Under the pieces are notes generated by a model. It worked only from the letters and a program-made list of their open reading frames with translations. It did no database searches and was not told the origin of the DNA. DNA of 64,000 nt from the NCBI RefSeq assembly GCF_009497655.1, contig NZ_CP023317.1, positions 3,501,501 to 3,565,500 on the forward strand, in the 5' to 3' direction. The translations under genes and the position numbers were made by a program. Source of the stretch: Priestia megaterium (lineage in GTDB: Bacteria; Bacillota; Bacilli; Bacillales; Bacillaceae_H). This document shows, one piece after another, positions 34,749-43,310 of the stretch (within the stretch, counting starts at the first letter, position 1; each line of letters starts with the position of its first letter).

Positions 34749-34775
34749 GGGATCCCTAGTAGGATCCCTTTGTTT
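34749..34775 (+). terminator. Terminator
   Basis: GGGATCC / GGATCCC stem with 6-nt loop and T-rich tail. Confidence 0.75.
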
Positions 34776-34857
34776 TCTTTTATTAAATCTATGAAAAGCA
34801 GAAATCTGTTCTAATAAATGCTTACAGCATTAATATATATAAAATGGAGGACTTGAA

Positions 34858-35565
34858 ATGGAAAACCACACTAAAGTGGCACTTGTCACCGGCGGAAATC
34901 GGGGTATTGGATATGAACTAGTGAGACAATTGGCGATGAAAGGTTTTAAGGTCATTTTGACGAGCCGAAATTCAGAAACCGGACATAAAGCCGTGCAAAA
35001 ACTTAAAGACTCTCATCTTGATGTTTCATTTTTGACAATGGATATAAACAATCAAACAAGTATCAGTCAAGCTGCGGCTACAGTAAGTGAGCAATGTGGA
35101 AGATTGGATGTGCTAATTAATAACGCGGGCATATATTTAGATAAAAATCAAAAGTTAGTAGATATGGATCCTTCTGTTCTAGAGAAAACGCTAGAAACGA
35201 ATTTCCTCGGTGCCTACCATGTAATCCGTTCCTTTATGCCTCTTATGGAACAGCAAGCCTACGGAAGAATTATTAATGTTTCCTCAGAATATGGAGCCCT
35301 GAGTGAAATGTCATCTCCTGGAGTAGGCGCTTATAAGTTATCTAAGCTCATTTTAAATGGCTTGACGCAGTTAATAGCTGCAGAAAGCACCAAAGATATC
35401 AAAATTAACGCGGTCGATCCGGGATGGGTAAGCTCAGATATGGGTGGACCATCGGCTCCAAGAACGCCACAGCAAGCTGCTCGTTCTATCCTTTGGTTAG
35501 CAACGATTGGACCCGAAGGACCTTCCGGAGGCTTTTTTAAAGACGGAAAACAAATCGATTGGTGA
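34858..35565 (+). CDS. Short-chain dehydrogenase/reductase
   Basis: 235 residues, NAD(P)H-dependent classical SDR. VALVTGGNRGIGYELVRQLA is the glycine-rich cofactor motif, LINNAGIYLD the NNAG motif, IINVSSEYGAL holds the catalytic Ser, and GAYKLSKLILN the YxxxK pair. INAVDPGWVSSDMGG follows the usual P-G turn. It resembles plant-type carbonyl reductases (Arg after TGGN suggests NADPH). Likely reduces reactive carbonyls, consistent with aldo/keto reductase and cupin genes next door. Confidence 0.92.
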   Translation: MENHTKVALVTGGNRGIGYELVRQLAMKGFKVILTSRNSETGHKAVQKLKDSHLDVSFLTMDINNQTSISQAAATVSEQCGRLDVLINNAGIYLDKNQKLVDMDPSVLEKTLETNFLGAYHVIRSFMPLMEQQAYGRIINVSSEYGALSEMSSPGVGAYKLSKLILNGLTQLIAAESTKDIKINAVDPGWVSSDMGGPSAPRTPQQAARSILWLATIGPEGPSGGFFKDGKQIDW

Positions 35566-35613
35566 ACTTTTATAGCGTTAAGGCTATTTCCTATGACATC
35601 TTGAATTTATAAT

Positions 35614-35654
35614 AAAAACCCTACGGATTACTAGGAATAATCCGTAGGGTTTTT
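35614..35654. terminator. Bidirectional terminator
   Basis: AAAAACCCTACGGATTA / TAATCCGTAGGGTTTTT, perfect 17-bp stem between convergent genes. Confidence 0.9.
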
Positions 35655-35677
35655 GCTTCTAAGATACATACGATCTA

Positions 35678-36088
35678 TTATTTTATGCTATTATATTCCT
35701 CATCCGTTACTGGTTCTAACCATTCCGGCGTACCGGCAGTGATGGCAATGTGTTCAAACCAGCTGTCTTTTGCAGCACCATGCCAATGTTTGACACCATC
35801 ATGCGTCACAATAACATCTCCAGCTTTTAAGAATTGTGCAGGTTTTCCTTCTTCTTGGTACCAACCTTCGCCCCCTGTTACTAATAGAAGCTGAAATCCA
35901 TCACGATGAATATGCCAGTTATTGCGGCATCCAGGTTCAAAGGTTACATTTCCAACTCCAACGTTCACTTTAGGATCTGCGATTAAGGTTTGGAGATAAC
36001 TTTGTCCAACAAAAAATTGTGCATACGCTTCATTCTTTTCACCTACTGGAAAAATAACGCCATTTTTTACTTCTTCATGTTTTGCCAT
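35678..36088 (-). CDS. Cupin-domain protein
   Basis: 136 residues from ATG 36088, chosen for TTGGAGGAATCAAA upstream. Single cupin barrel: the metal motif appears as GCRNNWHIHRDGFQLLLVTG (HxH...Q/E) and GDVIVTHDGVKHWHGAAKDS (PxGxxH-like with His). Similar proteins are commonly encoded beside carboxymuconolactone-decarboxylase and aldo/keto reductase genes, as here. It follows the aldo/keto reductase by 57 bp and is probably co-transcribed. Enzymatic role unknown. Confidence 0.87.
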   Translation of the reverse strand: MAKHEEVKNGVIFPVGEKNEAYAQFFVGQSYLQTLIADPKVNVGVGNVTFEPGCRNNWHIHRDGFQLLLVTGGEGWYQEEGKPAQFLKAGDVIVTHDGVKHWHGAAKDSWFEHIAITAGTPEWLEPVTDEEYNSIK

Positions 36089-36145
36089 TTTGATTCCTCC
36101 AATACTATCATTCATTGCTATAAAAAGTCCTCATTCGTTAGCCGT

Positions 36146-37009
36146 TTATTTTAATTTCCCGCCAAATACCGGGAAGTAGCTATGCTCACCATAATCTCGA
36201 ATAGGTTCTACATTTTTCAAAGTCTCCATATCTGCATCGCTGATCCCAAAATCAAGCTTTGCATTGATTCTCATATGATCTGGATTTGCCGTCTTAGGAA
36301 TGACTGCAAGACCAAGCTGAATATCATAGCGCAGGCAAAGTTGAGCCACAGACACTCCGTATTTATCAGCTATTACCTTCACTTCTTTATTATCAAGAAC
36401 CGCACCGTGCGCAATTGGTGAATATGCTTCTACCAAGATGCCATTCTTCTGGCAGAACTCAATTAACTCCAAAGGCGTATTGCTCACATGTGCCAATATT
36501 TGATTGACCATAGGCTTGATTTCACAGCTAGAAAGAATATTCTCTATATCATCCTGAAGGAAGTTAGAAAGGCCGATTGCCTTTACCTTCCCTGCCTTAT
36601 AAGCATCCTCCATTGCTTTCCATGCCTCTTTGTTTTCTTCGAAGTAACGTTTCTCTTCTCTAAACTCCGTCCAAGGCTGTGGACTGTGGATAATTAGAAG
36701 ATCAATGTAATCCAGCCCCAACTTTGTTAAAGACTCATCAATGGAATTCGTAACTTCCTCATAAGTTTTTGCTTCTGCTGCAACCTTTGTTGTAATAAAA
36801 AGTTCTTCTCTTGCAACACCGCATGAACGGATTCCTTCGCCTATACCAGCTTCATTCATATAAGCTTGTGCCGTATCAATATGACGATACTCGCTAGATA
36901 CCGCATCACGCACTGCCTGCGCTGCCTGTTCATCATCAAGCAGCCAAGTACCCAGGCCTAATAGCGGAATTTCTATACCGTTTGATAATTTATACGTTTC
37001 ATTAAACAT
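36146..37009 (-). CDS. Aldo/keto reductase
   Basis: 287 residues, TIM-barrel NADPH-dependent reductase. The catalytic tetrad is visible: Asp and Tyr in HIDTAQAYMNEAGIGEGIR, Lys in FITTKVAAE, His in LLIIHSPQPW. Cofactor-end motifs IPKTANPDHMRINAKL match the family (R/N after the Ser/Thr-x-Asn). It resembles the 2,5-diketo-gluconate reductase/methylglyoxal reductase branch (B. subtilis YvgN/YtbE). Between the CMD-like gene upstream and the cupin downstream, all on the minus strand. Confidence 0.93.
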   Translation of the reverse strand: MFNETYKLSNGIEIPLLGLGTWLLDDEQAAQAVRDAVSSEYRHIDTAQAYMNEAGIGEGIRSCGVAREELFITTKVAAEAKTYEEVTNSIDESLTKLGLDYIDLLIIHSPQPWTEFREEKRYFEENKEAWKAMEDAYKAGKVKAIGLSNFLQDDIENILSSCEIKPMVNQILAHVSNTPLELIEFCQKNGILVEAYSPIAHGAVLDNKEVKVIADKYGVSVAQLCLRYDIQLGLAVIPKTANPDHMRINAKLDFGISDADMETLKNVEPIRDYGEHSYFPVFGGKLK

Positions 37010-37126
37010 GTTTTTTATCTCCTTTGAATTGTTTATTTTTTGTAGTAGCTTGTCTTATATGCTTTGGTTTCCCATTTCTTATCAGGAAGTTCTTCACATA
37101 AAACAGAAATTTTCCACTCTCTTCTC

Positions 37127-37882
37127 TTAGTTTTCAAGGCTAATTTCATTAATACAAGCTAATGCATTTAGTGTTCTTGGAAACCCCATATATGGAAGAC
37201 AGTGAGTAATTGCATCAATCAATCGTCCCTTGTCATTTCCAACATTCAGGTTACCTTGTACATGTGCCTTCACTTGACCTTCAGCACCGCCTAACGCACT
37301 TACAATACAGAGAGTTAATAGCTCTCTTGTTTTCAAATCAAGTCCGCTGCGGGTGTAGAAATCTCCGAAGCAAAAAGCAGAAAGATATTCCTGTATATGC
37401 GTTTGATTCAATGGAGCATTCTTCTGCATTTTTTTAATAACATCTCCGAAAATCTCTACTTGAGTAGCCAGCCCTTTTTGCAAACGATTCTGTTCATCTA
37501 TCGCCTTTTGGCTTTCAAGCGGTAACGCGATATGGTTTGCTTTAAAAACCTCATTCACTTCATTGACGGCATTTAACGTTTTTGGAAAGCCAATATATGG
37601 CGCACACTGATAAACAGCCTCTTTAATTTCTACAGGCGTTAGCCCAACATTCAGCGCTGCGCTAACATGTGCTTTTAACTGAGATAACGTCTGGTTAGTA
37701 ACCAGAACGACCAGTGTAATTAGTTCACGTTGCTTATCGTCTAGGTCACCTTGATAAAAAACTTCTCCAAAAATGAAATGGCTCAGAATGTCTTGAAAAT
37801 CCGGATCGGTAACATGTGTAGCCGGAACACCATCGCCAAACAGCTGTTTATATTTTTCTGCACTCTTATCAATACGGTTCAT
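37127..37882 (-). CDS. Tandem carboxymuconolactone decarboxylase-like protein
   Basis: 251 residues from ATG 37882, 7 nt after AGGAGG (the ATG two codons earlier is too close). Two CMD domains: LITLVVLVTNQTLSQLKAHV, SAALNVGLTPVEIKEAVYQC, GFPKTLNAVNEV and, in the second half, LLTLCIVSALGGAEGQVKAH, GNLNVGNDKGRLIDAITHCL, GFPRTLNALA. The AhpD CxxC redox pair is absent, so peroxidase activity is not expected; gamma-carboxymuconolactone decarboxylase-like or quinone/aldehyde chemistry is more likely. Divergent from the TetR gene, with a palindrome between. Confidence 0.9.
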   Translation of the reverse strand: MNRIDKSAEKYKQLFGDGVPATHVTDPDFQDILSHFIFGEVFYQGDLDDKQRELITLVVLVTNQTLSQLKAHVSAALNVGLTPVEIKEAVYQCAPYIGFPKTLNAVNEVNEVFKANHIALPLESQKAIDEQNRLQKGLATQVEIFGDVIKKMQKNAPLNQTHIQEYLSAFCFGDFYTRSGLDLKTRELLTLCIVSALGGAEGQVKAHVQGNLNVGNDKGRLIDAITHCLPYMGFPRTLNALACINEISLEN

Positions 37883-37950
37883 ACACATCCCTCCTCTTGA
37901 ATTTCATTTTTTTATACTTTTAAAACTCTCTATCTTTCTGTTGAAAAAAT

Positions 37951-37964
37951 AATCAATATTGATT
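37951..37964. promoter_or_regulatory. Putative TetR operator
   Basis: Perfect palindrome AATCAATATTGATT, overlapping a second dyad GATTGATTAATCAAC just to its right, in the region shared by the divergent CMD-like and tetR genes. Best candidate site for the TetR protein. Confidence 0.6.
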
Positions 37965-38098
37965 GATTAATCAACATCTGTCTATAATTATAAAAGCAAA
38001 TAAAATCCTTTCAATCGTTAATTGAAGGCGATTCGTTGATTGCTCAACAAATGAAGAGGTATTGTTGAATATCTTTTAAAAAAAGTGAGGTTGTTAAA

Positions 38099-38647
38099 AT
38101 GGCGAAAGTGGATAGAAGAATACTAAAGAGCCAAGAGGCTATAAAAAACGCAGTGACTGAATTAATGACCCAAAAACGATTTGATGACATTACCATTCAG
38201 GATATTGCTGACAAAGCAAACGTTAACCGAGGCACGATTTATCTTCACTATATGGATAAATATGATTTATTAGATAAGATGATTGAAGAACATATGAACA
38301 ACCTCGAAGAACTATGTCATTCGGCTGCTGATATGACGTTCCAAGAAGGAAATTATGTTTGGTTTGAATATTTTGAGCGTCACCATCTCTTCTTTTCAAC
38401 CATGTTAGAAAGTAAAGGCGCTCATTATTTCCGCAGCCGTTTTCTCGAGTTAGTCATCCAAGAGTATGGTCCTGAAGTTGATACAACTGAAGGAGAAAAC
38501 AAAGGGTTGCGTAAAGAGGTTGTTATTCAGTTCTTTGCCTCGGCCGTTGTAGGGACAGTAGAATGGTGGTTTAAAAACGGGATGCACGTTCCAACCGATG
38601 TAATAGCCGAGCAAACCGGCATATTGTTAGATCGGAATTTGGAATAA
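38099..38647 (+). CDS. TetR-family transcriptional regulator
   Basis: 182 residues. N-terminal helix-turn-helix: AIKNAVTELMTQKRFDDITI, QDIADKANVNRGTIYLHYMD, KYDLLDKMIEEHM. The C-terminal ligand domain is of the TetR_C_33/YbiH-like type (FASAVVGTVEWWFKNGMH is a typical ending). Likely represses the divergent CMD-AKR-cupin operon and itself, released by a reactive carbonyl or quinone (inference from gene content). Confidence 0.92.
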   Translation: MAKVDRRILKSQEAIKNAVTELMTQKRFDDITIQDIADKANVNRGTIYLHYMDKYDLLDKMIEEHMNNLEELCHSAADMTFQEGNYVWFEYFERHHLFFSTMLESKGAHYFRSRFLELVIQEYGPEVDTTEGENKGLRKEVVIQFFASAVVGTVEWWFKNGMHVPTDVIAEQTGILLDRNLE

Positions 38648-38952
38648 TTTCATCCGTTTTACACGTACACATAAATGAAAATTCCCCCAAAGTGTAAAAG
38701 TGGCAGAAACTTTCTTATTAGAAGATTATGTTAATAAGCTGAGTTAGAGATGATATGACTTGCAGTCAGATAAAGAGATCATCTCAACATAAAAGAACAG
38801 CACTAAACCTGCTGAGTATCCATAGGTTTAGTGCTGCTCGAACATTTTGTTTTTTTAAAAACAGATATTGATTTTTACAGAAAGATTCATTTCTATCGGG
38901 AATAACTCTTTATTTTTTAGTTAATTTATAAACAATGTTTAGCTAGTAAAAA
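38648..38952. other. Intergenic region
   Basis: No ORF. Contains the hairpin at 38797-38838 between the convergent tetR and acetyltransferase genes. Confidence 0.4.
38797..38838. terminator. Hairpin between convergent genes
   Basis: CAGCACTAAACCT / AGGTTTAGTGCTG, 13-bp stem; a T-run follows 15 bp later on the plus strand. Confidence 0.6.
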
Positions 38953-39510
38953 TTAATCCAACTTTTTTATAATTTTTGCGGGGTTCCCTCCCACTACTAC
39001 ATGATCTGGAACATCTTTTATCACAACAGCTCCGGAAGCGATTACAGCATTATGTCCAATTGTAACGCCTGGATTGATGACAGCTCGTCCCCCAATCCAT
39101 ACATTATCTCCAATCGTGACGGGCTTGGTATATTCAACTTCTGTAATTCGCTGTTCTGCATTCACAGGATGAGTATTCGTATAAATATGTACGCCCGGTG
39201 CCATCATGCAGTTCTTACCTATTGTAATTCGTCCCCCATCTAAAAGTGTGCAGTCAAAGTTCGCATAAAAATTTTCTCCTACGTGGATATTGTATCCGTA
39301 GTCGCATCGAAAGTTAGATTCAAGGTAAATGCGTTCTCCTGTTGAACCAAATAGTTCCTTTAGTAACTCGGTACGCTTTTCATAATTCGTCTCATCTGTA
39401 CCGTTAAACGAACGAACAAGCCTTCTTGCATCTTCCCGGTCCTTTACTAATTCTTGGTCTGCTGGAAAATACAGCTCGCCATCCACCATTTTTTCTTTTT
39501 CAGTTTTCAT
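38953..39510 (-). CDS. maa: Maltose/galactoside O-acetyltransferase-type enzyme
   Basis: 185 residues from ATG 39510 (GGAG nine nt upstream). N-terminal Mac domain ([20 protein letters not shown]) followed by a left-handed beta-helix of hexapeptide repeats: [52 protein letters not shown], ending in NPAKIIKKL. The acetyl-acceptor His is in THPVNAEQR. Uses acetyl-CoA to acetylate maltose or other sugars, perhaps to detoxify non-metabolised sugar. It is downstream of the sugar transporter gene on the same strand. Confidence 0.92.
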   Translation of the reverse strand: MKTEKEKMVDGELYFPADQELVKDREDARRLVRSFNGTDETNYEKRTELLKELFGSTGERIYLESNFRCDYGYNIHVGENFYANFDCTLLDGGRITIGKNCMMAPGVHIYTNTHPVNAEQRITEVEYTKPVTIGDNVWIGGRAVINPGVTIGHNAVIASGAVVIKDVPDHVVVGGNPAKIIKKLD

Positions 39511-39676
39511 TGATTCATTCTCCATTCTTGTTATCAAATTTCCCACTAGATTGAATTCGTTTACATTTTATCATGATAGTCAATACAAAAATAAGATGTT
39601 TATAGATTCCGGTCAATAGCTCGAACACAAAAAAACTAAGAAACCACGCTGCTTTTGTACCATGGACAGCTACTAA

Positions 39677-41035
39677 TTACTTTGTATATGTTTCCTTAAT
39701 AATCGAAACAGACGCTGCTCCCGTAGCAAGTAAAATACCTGAGATTAAAATCATGCCCGGCATAGAAGATCCGATTATTGGGAACAAAGCAAAACTCAAG
39801 CAAGAAGCTATAATTTGCGGCAAACAAATACTTCCATTAAATAACCCTAGATATGTTCCCATATTCTTTCCTGACAGGGCGTTGGTAAGCATCGTGAACG
39901 GAAACGTCATCATAGCAGCCCAAGCGATGCCAATTAAAATAAATGAAGCAATCAGCATCCATTGATTGTGAATAAAAAAGACAGATCCAAAACCAATACC
40001 GCCTAGCAGTAAACTAAAAGCATACGCTGGCTTACGTTTGTTGTTGGCTACGCGTGACAAAACTAGTGACCAAATGACTGCGGCAATCGACTGTACAGCT
40101 GATAAAATGCCGAACCAGTTGCCAGCTGCTTGATAGCCGGAGCTAGACGGCTGATTCGTATACCAAACGTTTTCAGCGACTGCACCTGTACCGTATGTCC
40201 ATAAATATTGAAAGCCCATCCAGCAGAAAAATTGAACAAGTGTGACCGTCCAAAAAACCTTTGGAGCGTTGCGAAGCAGTTTAAAAACGTTTACATTTTC
40301 TTTTGTAGCTTCATCTGGAATACCATGGTATGCTGCAAATTCTGCAGGTGAATATTCTTTTACTTTAAGTATTGTAAATAAACTACAAATAATTAACACA
40401 ACGGCTCCAACATAAAATGAAATAACAACTGATTGTGGTACTACTCCTTTTGGTGCACTATTTGATACGCCTAATACCGTTAAAACAAAAGGGAAAATAC
40501 AGGCTAGCACAGCACCGCTGTTTGATAGAAAACTTTGAATAGAATAGGCAAAACCTTTTTGCTCTTCATTGACCATGTCTCCAACCATCATCTTAAATGG
40601 CTGCATGGCTACATTTGATGATACGTCCATAAACAAAATAGTGATGGCGCCAAAAGTCATAGCAGCCACCGCACTAAAACCAAAACTGCCGGCGTTTGGC
40701 AGCAAACACATAACAATTACGGCTACAATTGCGCCAATCAGTAGATAGGGTATACGACGGCCAAGCCTTGGCATCCAGGTGCGATCTGAAAAATAACCAA
40801 CTAAGGGCTGAACCACTAAACCGGCCAACGGCGGTAAAATAAAGAAAAAGCCTAATGTAGTTGGATCAGCACCGATTGTTTGAAATATACGTCCCATATT
40901 TGAACTCTGTAATGAGAATGCCATTTGTACACCTAAAAATCCAAAACTAATTAACCATATGGTACTGATCGGTAGATAAGGTAAGTTTGGCTGAACGCTT
41001 TTTTCACTGGTTTCAACGATTCTTTCTTCTAACAT
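39677..41035 (-). CDS. SLC45-like MFS sugar transporter
   Basis: 452 residues, 12 helices. SFGFLGVQMAFSLQSSNMGR and PPLAGLVVQPLVGYFSDRTW with MPRLGRRIPYLLIG correspond to the glycoside-pentoside/SLC45 (plant sucrose transporter-like) group; GYFSDRxxxxxGRRxP is its motif. Homologues in bacteria are proton- or cation-coupled maltose/sucrose carriers (compare MalY of Caulobacter). With the acetyltransferase gene downstream and LacI/cre sites upstream it forms a probable maltose-type uptake unit. Confidence 0.88.
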   Translation of the reverse strand: MLEERIVETSEKSVQPNLPYLPISTIWLISFGFLGVQMAFSLQSSNMGRIFQTIGADPTTLGFFFILPPLAGLVVQPLVGYFSDRTWMPRLGRRIPYLLIGAIVAVIVMCLLPNAGSFGFSAVAAMTFGAITILFMDVSSNVAMQPFKMMVGDMVNEEQKGFAYSIQSFLSNSGAVLACIFPFVLTVLGVSNSAPKGVVPQSVVISFYVGAVVLIICSLFTILKVKEYSPAEFAAYHGIPDEATKENVNVFKLLRNAPKVFWTVTLVQFFCWMGFQYLWTYGTGAVAENVWYTNQPSSSGYQAAGNWFGILSAVQSIAAVIWSLVLSRVANNKRKPAYAFSLLLGGIGFGSVFFIHNQWMLIASFILIGIAWAAMMTFPFTMLTNALSGKNMGTYLGLFNGSICLPQIIASCLSFALFPIIGSSMPGMILISGILLATGAASVSIIKETYTK

Positions 41036-41107
41036 AACTGCCTCCTATGATTCAATTAACAGCCGCAAAAGATAGATGTTCTGATGTAAAGTGCTACGAC
41101 ATTCGTT

Positions 41108-41121
41108 GTGAACGTTTTCAA
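41108..41121. promoter_or_regulatory. CcpA cre site
   Basis: TGTGAACGTTTTCA matches TGWNANCGNTNWCA at every position. It lies 73 bp upstream of the sugar transporter start. Confidence 0.65.
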
Positions 41122-41373
41122 AACAACGATGAATACTGTAAATGCTAGTGTCTTTGGCTGGCTGTTTTCTATTTTGCTAGATTACCTCAGGAATACGGCA
41201 TAACTAATAGTCCTGTCTAAAAATGCTGTTTGAGTATGTAAGAATTTTCACTATCTGCTCATCCGTAAGCTGCTGACTATCGCTTATACCTTCTTGAAAG
41301 TTTCATAAAATCTAATTATTAAAAACATTAGAATACTTTTATTTGAACATTATATACTAAACTAATAATTTAA

Positions 41374-41387
41374 TGCAATCGTTTGCA
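41374..41387. promoter_or_regulatory. LacI-family/cre-type palindrome
   Basis: TGCAATCGTTTGCA, almost perfectly symmetric around CG, 340 bp upstream of the transporter gene. Could be the site of a LacI-family sugar regulator encoded elsewhere or a distal cre. Confidence 0.5.
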
Positions 41388-41491
41388 CAAATTATTTTTT
41401 AAATATTTAAAGACCTTCGAATCTCGTGACACTTTGCTTACATACTCATTATCATCGCTTTAATATTTCTAAGTAAAAGGAGGCTTTACTC

Positions 41492-41608
41492 TTGAAATCT
41501 TATAAAAAACCCAAAGAATATACGTATTCCTTGGGTTTGAGTTCCTTTAATTCACTTAATTTCCTTCTGGAGCAATCCATAATAGAACAGAGATTATCTG
41601 TAATATAA
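41492..41608 (+). CDS. Possible short ORF carrying an internal hairpin (38 aa)
   Basis: TTG start eight nt after AAAAGGAGG, an excellent ribosome site. The peptide is LKSYKKPKEYTYSLGLSSFN then SLNFLLEQSIIEQRLSVI. Codons 5-16 form a stable inverted repeat (AACCCAAAGAATA / TATTCCTTGGGTT, 41506-41538). The layout could be a leader peptide with a regulatory hairpin, or a terminator of upstream transcription overlapped by chance. No family known. Confidence 0.35.
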   Translation: MKSYKKPKEYTYSLGLSSFNSLNFLLEQSIIEQRLSVI

Positions 41609-41610
41609 CT

Positions 41611-41784
41611 TTAACTGAAGGTTTTTGTAACCATAAGGATTATAAAGAAGATAACCGCGAAGAAAAATCCTTGACTGACAGGGCTAGTAGTCTTTTTATC
41701 TAAGGATTTTCGGGTAAATAGCTTGAAGAACAATGGAAACAGAATGCCTCCAATGATTGCTGTAATTAGTGCTTTAACTAACAT
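41611..41784 (-). CDS. Small two-helix membrane protein (57 aa), paralogue A
   Basis: Hand-found. ATG behind AAAGGAG. MLVKALITAIIGGILFPLFF is the first helix, a basic loop follows (KLFTRKSLDKK), then GFFFAVIFFIILMVTKTF. The same plan and alignable residues are seen in the next gene upstream (41929-42129), and both share the leader AGAAAGGAGT. Function unknown. Confidence 0.6.
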   Translation of the reverse strand: MLVKALITAIIGGILFPLFFKLFTRKSLDKKTTSPVSQGFFFAVIFFIILMVTKTFS

Positions 41785-41928
41785 CCAATACTCCTTTCTA
41801 AAAACTGTTAATATCCGTATATAGCTGGTTCAGTAGAGAAAACAACATCGCTCCATTTCCCGGGCAAATATTTTGGTAACCAATAGGAATGTTTAAGAAT
41901 TGATCCCTTTAGCTATAACACTATTTTC

Positions 41929-42129
41929 TTATGTAAAAGGTTTTACAATTAAAAGCATAATAAACATGATAATCGCAAACAAAGCTCCCTGAAGAACAAA
42001 GTTTATTGGCCTATGAGTAGCTTCATTTGCTTTTAGAAAATACTTTGAACATCTTGTATGCATCATTATTTTTGCACATAAGCTAAATAAAACACCCGCA
42101 CTGATTGAAGCAACTGCTGTTTTTAAGAT
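41929..42129 (-). CDS. Small two-helix membrane protein (66 aa), paralogue B, possible ATC start
   Basis: Open frame ILKTAVASISAGVLFSLCAK, basic loop with HTRCSKYFLKANEATHRP, second helix NFVLQGALFAIIMFIMLLIV, ending KPFT. The ribosome site AAAGGAG is nine nt before an ATC codon that aligns with the ATG of paralogue A; no ATG, GTG or TTG lies nearby. Either ATC (or ATT 42135) initiates at low level or the start codon has been lost. Coordinates assume ATC. Confidence 0.45.
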   Translation of the reverse strand: MLKTAVASISAGVLFSLCAKIMMHTRCSKYFLKANEATHRPINFVLQGALFAIIMFIMLLIVKPFT

Positions 42130-42185
42130 ATAAATTCACTCCTTTCTAAAACAATTGAAGGATACCCATAACTTAACATAAAAAC

Positions 42186-42422
42186 CTAAATCCTACAAAA
42201 AATCATAGAATTGAAAACGTATGGTAATCGCCCGTAAACCATTCGTTTACAGACGAAGACGAAACTGTGAATTAGGCTAAGAAATTTTGTGGAAAACCGC
42301 TTATTTTCCCACTTATAGACGGCTTGTCTAGATACATTCATTTCCCCAGCTAAGTCTTCCCTGGACATCTTTTTCTCTTCTCTTAACTTCTGCAGCTGTT
42401 CCCCTAAATTCACTTTCATCAC
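42186..42422 (-). pseudogene. Truncated Xre-family HTH gene
   Basis: The first ~40 residues are a good Xre domain: LGEQLQKLREEKKMSREDLA, GEMNVSRQAVYKWEN. After KWEN the usual continuation is lost and the frame runs into unrelated sequence (RFSTKFLSLIHSF...). The recognition helix is intact but dimer and effector parts are missing, so this is probably a 3'-truncated gene. Confidence 0.55.
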
Positions 42423-42547
42423 CTCTAAGGCTTAGCTTACAATAAATATGTAAAAAATTTCATAAATGCTTAGTAACAAGCTGCAAACCATTGGTTAACA
42501 CGGCAGATATAAAGCGTACTCACTGGACATGTACAAATTCAACAAAG

Positions 42548-42577
42548 AAAAAAAGCTAGCATAAAGCTAACTTTTTT
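42548..42577 (-). terminator. Terminator of the first yjcZ-like gene
   Basis: AAAGTTAGC / GCTAGCTTT stem on the minus strand (one G-T pair) with T-run. Confidence 0.65.
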
Positions 42578-42604
42578 AAGTTAGAGATAAAGGCAGGCTA
42601 ATAA

Positions 42605-42757
42605 TTAGCAACCGCCAAATCCTCCCCAACAAGCACAGCCGATAATGATTAATAAGATAAACAGCACGATAATTAAAGCAAAACCACTGCCACCTCCGTA
42701 ACCGCAGCCGCCGCCGTAACCATAGCCACAACCTCCGCCATAACCGCCAAAGAACAT
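42605..42757 (-). CDS. YjcZ-family sporulation protein (50 aa)
   Basis: Read by hand in the Gly-rich frame: [20 protein letters not shown], then [20 protein letters not shown] and [10 protein letters not shown]. Gly/Tyr/Cys-rich head plus one hydrophobic helix is diagnostic of the YjcZ/SscA-like group of short spore-associated membrane proteins. ATG behind GAAGGAGGTGAAG. A longer Arg/Trp-rich frame overlapping it is an artefact of the repetitive sequence. Confidence 0.85.
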   Translation of the reverse strand: MFFGGYGGGCGYGYGGGCGYGGGSGFALIIVLFILLIIIGCACWGGFGGC

Positions 42758-42999
42758 AAACTTCACCTCCTTCTTCTTCATACATTTAGCATATGATGAA
42801 AAACGAAATGTGCTCCACGAAGTGGATAAACTACGTTTTATATCACTATAAAAAAAACAATAACCTTTTAGTTTCTTTTACATACAATGAAGCATCCTCA
42901 GATCCCATATATGAGTTTTACACCCTCTGCAATAGAGTGTTTGAATTCCGCCCAATCAGTTCTATTGCGTATAAAAGCACTCCCTCACAACCTCGAATA

Positions 43000-43034
43000 A
43001 AAAAGTCTTTCTCAAATTAGAGAAAGACTTTTTT
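43000..43034. terminator. Bidirectional terminator
   Basis: AAAAAGTCTTTCTC / GAGAAAGACTTTTT, 14-bp stem just past the second yjcZ-like stop. Confidence 0.85.
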
Positions 43035-43041
43035 ATTGTTA

Positions 43042-43149
43042 TTAACAGCCAAATCCGCGGCCGTAACAGCTGCATCCAATAATGACAAGAAGAATAAACA
43101 GAACAACTAATAAAGCAAAACCAGAACCAGCTCCACCATAACTAGACAT
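43042..43149 (-). CDS. YjcZ-family sporulation protein (35 aa)
   Basis: MSSYGGAGSGFALLVVLFIL then LVIIGCSCYGRGFGC. A shorter paralogue of the preceding gene with the same SGFAL-helix-GC plan. Ribosome site AAAGGAAG. Such proteins are made late in the mother cell or forespore and localise to the spore in Bacillus. Confidence 0.85.
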   Translation of the reverse strand: MSSYGGAGSGFALLVVLFILLVIIGCSCYGRGFGC

Positions 43150-43310
43150 ACAAACACTTCCTTTCGTGATATTTAACTAAAGGAAAAAACTTTAAACTTA
43201 CATGGGTTAAGGTATTATATGTAGACATAGCTCATATCGATTGGATTTTGGTCTAAAATGGGCTATTTTGTTTAACGATAGCTAAATAACATCCTAAGTT
43301 TCACATAGTA

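Larger units (their letters stand above)
41036..41491. other. Upstream region of the sugar transporter
   Basis: No ORF recognised. Carries a cre-like site (41108-41121) and a LacI-type palindrome (41374-41387). Confidence 0.45.

Noticed and set aside
42576-42785. Arg/Trp/Leu-rich minus-strand frame over the first yjcZ-like gene
   Set aside because: Shadow frame of a Gly-Tyr-rich gene; the Gly-rich frame has the ribosome site and the known family pattern.
42793-43020. 75-codon plus-strand frame before the second yjcZ-like gene
   Set aside because: No ribosome site and it runs through a terminator stem.
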